DNA of 64,000 nt from Anadara kagoshimensis. Lineage: Eukaryota; Mollusca; Bivalvia; Arcoida; Arcidae. The translations under genes were made by a program, and so were the position numbers. The DNA lies in NCBI GenBank assembly GCA_021292105.1, contig CM037865.1, positions 20,601,428 to 20,665,427 on the forward strand. Reading direction: 5' to 3'. Position 1 is the stretch's first letter. Every line of letters starts with the position of its first letter. Under the pieces are notes generated by a model, which saw nothing but the letters and a program-made list of their open reading frames with translations, was not told where the DNA came from and made no database searches. This document shows, piece by piece, positions 1 to 10,400 of the stretch.

Positions 1-129
1 AGTGCCAGATGCAATAAGTAACATTTTATTGATGCGCATATATCAACATGTCATGTAGTCATCAATGAGGCTGACGCCCACTTATTACATTTTTATAGTC
101 TAGTTATTTCGAATTGAATCATGGCAATG

Positions 130-235
130 ACCAAATTGCAGTCTGGTGCCCCGGTGGTCGAGCGTTTCAAGACAAAGGCGTTTCATCTCTATGGGTTCGA
201 CTTAGGTTGACCGTGAATAAGAAAGAGGTTTTCCC
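130..235 (+). repeat. Possible tRNA-related SINE fragment
   Basis: A box-A-like stretch (GGTGGTCGAGCG near 152) is followed about 45 bases later by a box-B-like GGGTTCGACTT near 195. This spacing is typical of an internal RNA polymerase III promoter. No cloverleaf or second copy of this exact unit was seen, so the call is weak. Confidence 0.25.
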
Positions 236-1001
236 ATGATGTGGCCTGCGATGTTTATATGCGGTATTGTGGGCTAGTGTTCATACACTCAAAAGGTCAT
301 TATAAGTGCACATTAGTACAAGATACAGATTGGAAACACTTGCACAATCCCACGCACCACACTTTACGAAACTTGATTTTGATTAATCCTTCGGATAATC
401 CTCGTCACAAATAATCGAAAAATTGCTGATGTGACGTAAAGTAAGATTCAACCAAACAAACAAATTGTAGTCGCCAACAACGAATTGTAGTATACTAATA
501 TACGAAAAACACTGACTATTCACACACATTTGCTTTTTCAAACTTACTGTTTTTGTTAAAGATGCCCATCAGTTGCTTAAATTTTATTTCTGTTAAAAAC
601 TCTTGATTTCTTTTAAAAATGTCTATTTTCAGCTACAAAAAATGCCAAAATTGAGTTGAAAATGTTTTAGTAGCGTTAAAATATTCCAATTTAGATTTAC
701 CAGATTTTGTTTTTTAAATCGTTGTACTACACTTGGAAAATAAAATGAAATTTGATGACACAGATTAAAGTAATAATTATGTTAAACATCTCACACAGTG
801 TTTTCTATGGAAGCTAATTGGTGTTATTTTTCCTAGACACTTTATGTTGTGTTCCACTTGAAGTTTTCAAAATGAATAGTTTCGTCTTTTCGCGAGACGC
901 TGATTATTATTAAGATAATAATTATTATAAATTATTATGGTTTTATCATTATTTTTTATATTTTCAAGGTATGAGGCATTATTTCGTAACTATATACAAT
1001 A

Positions 1002-1195
1002 CAGCCTGCCTTAAAGACCACCTCTATATTCTCTATATAAGGTCCACCTGCTTTTCCCAGTAAAAGTGTACCCCTATTGTTCTTTATTTTTTTATTAATT
1101 GAACCTGTATATAAAGGCCAGCTGTCCATAAAAGCCATTTTTCCTGGTTCCCTTGGGTGAAGGCCTTGGGTGGCCTTAATAGACAGGTTTGTCTG
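1002..1195 (-). mobile_element. TA-flanked MITE, family C
   Basis: This is a non-autonomous DNA element in inverted orientation relative to the copies at 10102 and 48493. It begins TA-CAGCCTGCCTTAAAG and ends with a GACAGGTTTGTCTG-TA motif, which are imperfect terminal inverted repeats with TA target duplications. The TA target site is typical of Tc1/mariner-type elements. An 84-codon open frame across it is repeat translation, not a gene. Confidence 0.7.
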
Positions 1196-1311
1196 TATAC
1201 CCGGCCGCAACCCATATGAAGAGACGATATGAATGGCACAAAATGTCCACCATAGTTATTAAGACACTACACACAAACGGATTTTAATTTTAATATTTTA
1301 ACACTATTGTC

Positions 1312-1362
1312 ATCACAGAAGGTTTATATGGTGTCAGATTACAATCATTTTAACACTTTGTT
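1312..1362 (+). pseudogene. Decayed partial duplicate of the 54-bp exon of gene A
   Basis: The stretch from about 1314 matches the true exon at 1378-1431 at about 33 of 38 positions, including an identical 16-base core GATTACAATCATTTT. Its last part is shortened, and the splice donor position reads TTTGTTAC instead of TTTGGTAAG. It looks like a tandem exon duplication whose second copy lost its donor. It lies in the intron immediately upstream of the working exon. Confidence 0.6.
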
Positions 1363-1377
1363 ACTTTTATATTTCAG

Positions 1378-1431
1378 GCACAAAAAGTTTGTATGGTCTC
1401 TGATTACAATCATTTTCACTTCACCACTTTG
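1378..1431 (+). CDS. Gene A exon a: amino-terminal domain
   Basis: This 18-codon, phase-0 exon is flanked by TTTCAG and GTAAGT. It reads [18 protein letters not shown], which matches the kainate-receptor stretch AL..GM...YHYIFTTL. It is the same length as its gene B counterpart (43124-43177). It is too short to appear as an open reading frame and was found from its homology and splice sites. Confidence 0.85.
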
Positions 1432-4400
1432 GTAAGTTAAAACATCAGATAGGTAGAATGGAAAACCTGGACAAGACTCTGGGCTTGAATAGGGCAATTC
1501 ACAGAATGTCGCATAGTGCATAGCTTTGTTGATTTATTGTAATTGAATCATAACCATCGGTGATATAGAGAAATTGATTGTCAGACAAAGTTTTAAATGT
1601 TTGAAATAGTCCAAGTCTAGAGTCCAGTCCAGAGTTTAAGTCAAGAGTCCATTCCAGAGTTTCCATTTTACCAATCAGATAAACTTCTTAATAACACATT
1701 AAGGTTTATATTTCACTTGTAATTCAGTAAAGTTTACTCTTCGCACAAACAATAAATCTGATAAGATGTAAATTACAACTTGATGGTTTTTTTTAAACAT
1801 TTCACTAAGCTCAAGAAAGTTTTGACGTTACTGTAAAGCTAATTCGTTCAAGTACTTTGTGTATATAGACTATATAATTCAAGGATGCTGTTCCGTGTAT
1901 TTGATTGGTCTTGAAAATCTAGAGATGCTTACTGTTCGTTAATTGGTCTCCCAAATCTTAAGATACGCTTAACCATCATGTGTTGTTCAAGTAAAGCTAG
2001 TGACACTTACTATTTATCGTTTTTGCAAGCAAATCTAGAGATGTCATTGGGTTTTTAGTAAATCAAGAGAGTCTTATTGCTTACTGATTGGTCAAGAAAA
2101 TTTTAGCTCCACTAACTGTCCATTTGTATTACAGGATCTTGGTTTAGTAGAATTGGAACAGTTCAGTCACGCAGGCGCAAACATCACAGCCTTCCGGTTG
2201 GTTGATCCAACCAAACCAAACGTTATGCAAGTGACAGACGATTGGGTGTTTGAAGAGCTCAATAAACGAGAATCTCCATTGCAAGGCGAAAGGGAAATTC
2301 CGGTATGTTCAAAGAGTTTTCGTTTTCAAAATATAAATTTAACTTAAAATGACTAAATTCCCTGTTAATATTTCTTTTGCCAGAGAAATATAAATTTAAT
2401 AGGCCTAATATTCATTCTATAGCATTTGTTATATTATTGTTTTTGATGAAAGAGGAAAACGGTTTTTTTTGTCAAAAAGTTTTGAAAATTGGTCAGACAA
2501 TTACAGTTAGCCATTTTGTTTGAGTTATACACAATTGATACACCAGTGCAATCCTATATACATAATTATAGTTCTTTATTTTATTTTGAATCAATTTTGT
2601 TTATCTTGGCATAACCATTTATGATCATTTTATATCATTTATTACTAGATAGTTGTCCTATAACAACAATTCTTATTTCATCAGCACCATACATGAACAT
2701 CTTAATACGTTGATCCTAAACATTACCTGATTTAGTAGTACTTGGAGTCGACCATGCATATCTGCGCATGCGTGCACTCTACGTATACCTTTATCCTGGT
2801 GTTTATTTTTGGTTTTATTATTTTCTTAATGCGTACATGGAAAGGCTGATAATATCAATCGAACTATAACGGTAGGTCTCTACTTAAAAACAAACCTCAA
2901 ACCATCCATGTAGACTAGAAGTCTAGAAATCCTTTGTCTTGAAATACGACCAATTCTTTGTGCCGTTAAGAAGTCATTCTTGAAATATGACCAATTCTAT
3001 TTGCCGTCAAGAATATGACCCGTTTCATTAGCCATAAAGACAAAACGTTTCTAATAAGTATTTCCATTAGACATCAAGATATATGTTTTTTTTTTTATAA
3101 AAGGAACTCTATATTCATAAAGCGACACAACTGCGACATTTTTAATGCTAATATTTATTTTATATACAACCAATATAGTAAAAGATTAATGTTTAATGAT
3201 TAATTATGAAAAACATGAACTCTCCACAGTCCATTTTATACAATATGAAAGTCTTTTTATTATAAGTTTCTGGAATAATGATTTTAAAGGAACTTAAATT
3301 CATAAAAAAAATTACATTCTCATATCAAAGCTATTTTTGGTCGCTAAATAGAGACTAATTTTAGGGCGGGGAGGGGTATTGAGACAAACGCTAATTTCGG
3401 AGGGATGGGATATTTTTCTGAACTTATATTTAAAACATATTATGTTTTTTATTGTTATATTCATTCCATTTAGTTTGCGTCCTAGATATTTAAAATGTCT
3501 GACAAGTAACTGTCCTTTTATAGTAATTATGTACTGACGGAATTCAGTTCTTGAGTACAAATGTTACATTTCCCCAAAGCCAGTAGTGTAAAACTAACAT
3601 AGGAGTCTTACTACGAATCTGTTTATAATAGAAATTCTAGCCTTAAGTGCATTTTTGCAAAGCAAATAATGTAAAAATACAATAGTCCTTGCCATGTATC
3701 TGTTCCGATTCTGTCGATTTCGAGAATGTATGAATACGTATTTGTATATATACTACTGTTAGAGGTATTCTGTTGTGTTTCATGCATGTTTGTTGGTTTG
3801 TTTTGTGACGTCATTACCTAATATCCACACTGTCACTGCTGCACTTTTTTATATTCAGGTCCCTAAATATAAAAATAAATAGATTTTTAAAATCACTTTT
3901 TTAGTCACGGCTTCTTCACATTTTTTGCCTTTTCAACATCTTAAATTTTCTCGACATACATTGTCGTTTTCTTTGATTGGTATTTTCTGCAGTTGGTCAA
4001 TATTTCTTATCTTAAGCTTACTTTGTTTGTGTTTTTACTTTTTGGTGGACATCTCCAAACATAGATTAGTTAGAACGTCATGCAAATGATTCTATGCCAA
4101 TAGTTGCTATATCTTTAACTTTGGTACATGTAAACTTATGTGTGGTGTTTTTCCAAGTTCATTACCTAATTGAATATATTTCAGAATATTTTGCAAGTCC
4201 GTCAATATTTTCTTCTTTTATTATTTGAAAAAGTGCTTATTTTGAGTAAATAGTTTCCTATATGCTTATAGTTAAGTAAGCCAATAAGAACGTGCGTACA
4301 TGTTTGACCATATTCTTTGCTTTGGGATTGTGATTGAACATGGATTGGTATGTTTTTGATTTGAAGACCCATTCAGTTTAAAAGAACGTGTTTAAGATTT

Positions 4401-7400
4401 TGTTCTTGAAAAAAGTTAAACATATATAAACAATATAAATATGTATGAGCCAGATGGTGCCTTAATGTTAGTTCTACCAGACATAGTGTTTATATTAGGA
4501 TTGTGAATGAAGTTAAATGTTGGTATACTAGGAAATCTGGACTAAACTTTGGACTTGGACTCTCGAATTGGCCTCGGCATCTAGACAATATATACAGTAA
4601 ACTATGTCATTTACCAGTGATTATTGTAACTGAATTATATCCAGCCGTGATATGGAGGATACATTTTCAAAGAAATAAAATTATGAATATTAGAAATATT
4701 AGACCGTGTCAGAGTCCAGAGCCCATTACAGTTCAGGTTTCCCATTATACCTTAAATGTTACCCCCTTTATACATTATCAGATAATTAAGATATCCAATG
4801 ATGCCCAGAATTATTTCATGGCTGTGTTTTCTTTAAGAAGATTCAGTGAAAGAAATATTTTGGTAGATAACAGAGAGCGTATCTGGTATCCATAACATCA
4901 TTATTATGCATAGCATCATTAATCATCATATACTTTTACTTTGATCAAGACAGCTAACTCTTACCGAATAAAACATAAATTACCTGGAACCAGCTACTCA
5001 AAGCTTGAACAATTTAGAAATAAAATCCACCAAAATATTTAAACATACACGTTCATGATGAATGTCCAAAGCACAACCATAAAGCAAAGTAAAAACTGAC
5101 AAAGTTTCCACCAGGGAAGTGAGATCATCAATAAAATTCAGTATATCGTTGCAAAATATTATTTTTACAAAATTCTATTCACTGTATTTACAACTAACTA
5201 CTCATGCAAACATAACTTAATCATGTACTGGCAGCGAGGCCTTTGTAGTTTGCTCATTGAATAATTTAAAGAAATCATGATTTGGACAACTGAATCCTTT
5301 AAGTAACCAGGTGATAGAACCTGCCTGTCCTGTCAGCTGTATGCATGGGTCTGTCTGTGATGTATATTGAAACTTCGATAACTGAATATGCATATGACTA
5401 TGTGATTTATTGGGATTGTTGTTGGTTGGAATGAATTCAAAGAGTACAGTTCAGATACAACTGAAGTTTCTTGTATTACGTTTTGTGAAGGATAAATTAG
5501 TATCTGTGATCAAAAATATTTTTCAGCAGTGATAAAATGCAGGCCTGTTAAAAGTTTAATACTTAACTGACAAATAAGTGCCAGATCATCAGCTTATCCC
5601 AGACCCTCGTTAGCTGCTTTCTATTGGCTGTTTTCAGCCACTATGTCGAACGTAATGCAGCCTAGCTTCAACTCCTTTCGTTAGTTCAGTGTTCAATTTT
5701 AAACTTATGCTGTGTTCAATTTTAAACTTATGCTGTATATTGATACAAAACCTAGATACATGGCTACTACTTTTTTCGTCGCATCTTAAAATTGGTTAAA
5801 TACAGCTAAAGTATGCTAAAATATTATTGCTATTTAGCTACTCATTAAGGTTGAAGCTCATCTTTAAGCAGCTTATACGCGGCCTAAAGATGGCTTAAAG
5901 ACACGAAAAGGCCGTTTTAAGGTCCCCTTTAACCTAGGCCACCTTTTTTCTACAGGACAGTTTGTCCTCTTTGTCTTGTATTTATATTAGTTGAATTACT
6001 ATTTAGTTGAACTTTATTTCAGACTGATGTGGCGTTAATGTTTGATGCTGTCCATTTATTTGCTCGGGCTCTTCATGAACTGTCCAAGGCTAAAGATGTA
6101 ACAACACAAGCTTTGTCATGCTCCAAAGACAAGAAGTGGACAGATGGTATAAGTCTCCTCAACTACATGAAAACGGTAAATATTTATGTCTATATCCAAA
6201 CACAGATGCTACAAATCATTATTTGTTTGTTTTAGTAAGGGTTTCAGAAAAATGACGGCGAATGTTCTTTACTTGACTGACACAACTAATGTCCTATTTC
6301 TTCTCTCAACTCTTCCGTACTGTTTTCTTGTTTCACAAGGCTGAAAGCGTTTTGCAGTGGGTTGGTATTATCAAATCCCTTTATATTAGGAATACTTTCC
6401 AAAACAGTCACCTTATATTGAATGGCTTTTTGAGTGCATGAATGAGATGATTTGTATATACATAGTCTTTGTTATGCTGGTCACTAGTTTTGTTTTGCTT
6501 TTCCGCATTATACTGTTTCTACTATTCCAAAGGTTTTTTGCGTGTTTGCGTTAAGTAACTTATCAATGGGAACTTTGTAGTGACCTACTTCGTGAACAAA
6601 TTAAATTCGTCGATGGTTTGGGAGGAATAAAGGTAAACATTTGTATGAAAATTCCACTCACTAGAGGTTTGATTTAGTTTACATTTGAGGCAAAGGAACA
6701 TTTAAACAATAATTTAAATGAACAAGTGGCCTTTATGTAGATGTGTCATCTATAGCAGGTTTTACTTTATAGACAGGTGCTCTTTTTTTAGAGATGATCG
6801 CAATTGCTAGATTTCCTTAACTTATAAAGTGAATTTCTTTTCATTTTTTTACAGTCTCAACTATGTTTTAAGTACCAGGGCGATGCTAAGTAAACGAATG
6901 TAAAATGATATATCTCATTTTAATAACTTTACACTTAAAACAAAACTTATGTATTCCAATACATGTATAAACAAAGATCAGATTTCTTATTCACTCATCT
7001 TTTATAGAACATATACCATTAGAGAAGAGATTGTCATTATAATGTGTTGTATGTGGTATCATATTCCAGATTTTATTGTAAATATTCAGGAATTCTATCT
7101 TTGCTCAAACTATTTTATCTCAGTGATTGATGGCTCGTTGGAGATAGAATTCTATTTGATGTTAATTTTTTCTTTGTTGTTTTTCTCTGTCTGACTTGGA
7201 ACCATGTCTAATGTATCCCCCCTTTTTTACGATGAAATTCAAACAGGGATGGTAAATGTTTTCTTGTATATTTTGTTTCTTAAGTTGTCTGAGGTATAAT
7301 TAGGGATGGTCTCCATTGTTGAAGGATGGGCATTTCCATTGTTTTGTAAAAGTGTAAATTATGGTATTAATTTCGCATTATTAGCTTAATTTATCAGTTT

Positions 7401-10400
7401 CAAAGTTTTTACTTTGTTCTTACGATTATGATTTGAACTTAAACCGGTAAACATGGTGTTTGATTATAATTATGTTAAGATACGGTTATTATACATTTTG
7501 TCAAACATGATAAATAATATTCTCTCTATCAACTTAATTTACTATCCATGTGCTTCCATTTGAATAATAGAAATGCTGTAAAACATATGTAGTATATGAA
7601 TTTACCATGTGTTTCTCCCATTTCCTTTGTGATTAAATCCTAATTATTAGACTATAATTATTATACAGTGTAACAAGGTAAACAATACATCACGGTATAC
7701 TTGCTCATAGCAACGTTATAGCGTAGTCCAAAATCTAAAAGCGTCACGTGCTGTATTAGGTGTACAATGTTTTACACTGCTATTGACAAGTAGATCACTT
7801 TTAGGGTGTTCATCGATGGTTGCCACGTTATTTTGAATGATTTTTTAATTTAGTAGAAGCGCGTGCATAAGTGCATTTTTACCATAAGGTCCGCTTTTAA
7901 CACCTCCATAATTATACATAAGAACATGAATTTTGTCACCAGTTAGGAACATATCCAATGGTCACGTTTTAGTGATATCATTTACACGATTTTTATCCCC
8001 CGCTTTTTGAGTTTCAGTCTGTCCTTCCATCCGTCCTTCTGTCTACCCGTCCGATTTTTTTCCCAAAACTATGAAGCACTTTTTCATGAAACTTCGTCCA
8101 AAGAATAAAGACCGAGTTGTGTGCTCAAATTTTCCACTTTGAACATAAGTGCAAAACCCAAAAAGAACAGGTCTGCTTGCGGGGGATCCTAATTAATAAA
8201 ATTTGCTTCTTAATCTTATACCTAGCAGTTACGTACCCACCCTTTCGAAAAAAAATACAGATTATTGAAAATAAATTCTGATTGCAAGATGTCGTATCAA
8301 CGAAAGATAAAAACTTTTATCATCAAGATAATATTTATCTAATTTGTTAACAAAATAATAATTTTATTTATTAATTTTACTTTGGTTTTTAAATAGATTG
8401 ATTTTGAAGGTTTGACAGGACGGGTTCACTATGACAACGGAAAAAGAACCGAATTTTCATTAGATGTAGTAGAGTTGTCTGGAACTGGACTGCTTAAGGT
8501 AATTTTGTAGAAACTACATGTAAATATTTGAATTTTAAATTTTAAGACCCACAGTGGTCTATTCTCTTTTGGTATCTACAACAAATATTTTAGTTAAATT
8601 GACAAAAACAATCTGAGCTTATAGATTGGGGAAGTGTATGTCTGGATACAACTTCAATCTTCTTTTCTGAAAACGCTCAGTCGAATAAAGATAAATTTGG
8701 CGAAGAAGATCATTAGTTGATACAGATTAAGATGGCTGCTGTTATTACCAACATAAAACAGACTTATATTTTCTTCATATGTATTTACGAACCTATTGAA
8801 GCAAATTCAAAATTGGAACAATTTTAAGGAAAGTGTGTCTTTGAATCAAATTTATTTTCTTCAAATGCTGCTTTTGGTCTCTGGTGATTGACGTCTTTTC
8901 ATTCTTCTCTTTTATGTTTTTAATAGGTTGGAACATGGGATCCTAGAAACAAAGTCAATATAACGACGTCAAATTGGAAACTTCCTGGAGAAAAACCTCT
9001 TGCAAACAAAACATTAAGAGTGGTGACTGTTGAGGTAATGTATACATCTGACTAAAGTGCTTTAATATATTTCCAAGCCCTAACTTATATAACAGTAACT
9101 GATAATTTGTTTTTAAAAAGGTTCATGGAAACTTGGCGTAGCCAAATTTAGTTTCAACCGATCGATTCACATATGAAAGGTAGTCGATTTTAGATGGTTG
9201 TAATAGCATTAATTGTTTGTTTATACCCTAAAGAAAGTTTTATCATCTGAAGCTTTACCAAGCTAAACACGTTAGTGTCCGAGAAAAGTGAAATAAATAC
9301 AAGAATAAAAGTCGGATAATTCAATCAGAATATGGCCATGAAGTCGCTAAGCTGTTTGAAACTTAGAGACCTACTAGTAGCTCTAAAGGCGACAAGAAAC
9401 AATCATTTAATCTATTATAGACCTATCTCGAGGAAACCATATTCCAATAGTGTTGTTTAGATAGGTACAGTGCCCGTGCCGATAGGCGAGGTCACTATAC
9501 CTTTCCAGACAACACTATAGAGAACAACAGTTCCCGAAGAAGAAGCTCATAATAGATTTAGTACATTACATTCCTTTGTTTGAATAAATTTTCAAATTTA
9601 CTTTTAATTTTATTCAACATTAACAGTAATAAATAAATGAAACACATTAAAACCACAAGTTGTGTTTTGTAAATATCTAAAAATAAGTATATTCCCTCGC
9701 GTCATAAGTATATTCCGTTGCTATTTGTTGTCAAGGACATGGTTTCTACATACAATAGTATTCATGTAGTTATCCAATGATTATTAAACAAATTAACATG
9801 TGATGTATTAATATTTATTATGTCTTACTATTTCTGTTTATCAGGACGAACCCTACACCATTCTGAAAACCAAGGACAGAGACCCAAACCATCCATATGA
9901 GGGCTATTGTGTTGACTTGTTAGATATGTTGTCAAAGAGGCTAGGCTTTAATTATACCATCTACAAATCGCCCAAAAATGAATACGGTAATTGTGACAAA
10001 GTTCCCAAGAATTGTAAAGGTCCAGGAAAGAAAGATTGTGAATACGAGTATAAAAACTGTAATGGTTTAGTTGGCGAATTAGTCGATGGGGTAAGTTTAT
10101 ACAGTCAAACCTGTCTATAAAGGTCACCCATGGAAACCAGTAAAAGTGGCCTTTATGGGCAGGCGGCCTTCATATACAGGTTCAAATAATATGAAAAAAG
10201 AACAATTGGGATACAATTTAACTGGCCTTTATAAGCAAGTGACCCTTATATAGAGGTGGCCTATATTAAGGCAGAATGGACTGTATATCTTAAAAATGGT
10301 TTGTATCCCATATCCTGATGCTATAGACTCTTAAGGTTGGTGTTTATCCCAGTCTATGTACTTTGAGGCGAGCAAGAATAAAATACATACTTCAAAGAGG

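Larger units (their letters stand above)
1..1377. other. Intron/5' part of gene A, no exon recognised
   Basis: This is sequence upstream of the first visible exon of gene A, presumably intronic, since the exon at 1378 starts mid-protein. It holds a possible tRNA-related fragment (about 130-235), a TA-flanked MITE (1002-1195) and a decayed copy of the following exon (about 1312-1362). No homologue of the 179-bp exon that precedes this one in gene B could be found, so the earlier amino-terminal-domain exons should lie left of the window. Confidence 0.6.

Noticed and set aside
956-1210. An 84-codon minus-strand frame.
   Set aside because: It lies entirely across a family C MITE.
4503-4895. A 130-codon open frame in an intron of gene A.
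   Set aside because: It shows no domain resemblance; parts of the DNA resemble the repeat-like stretch at 1460-1700, and there is no splice support.
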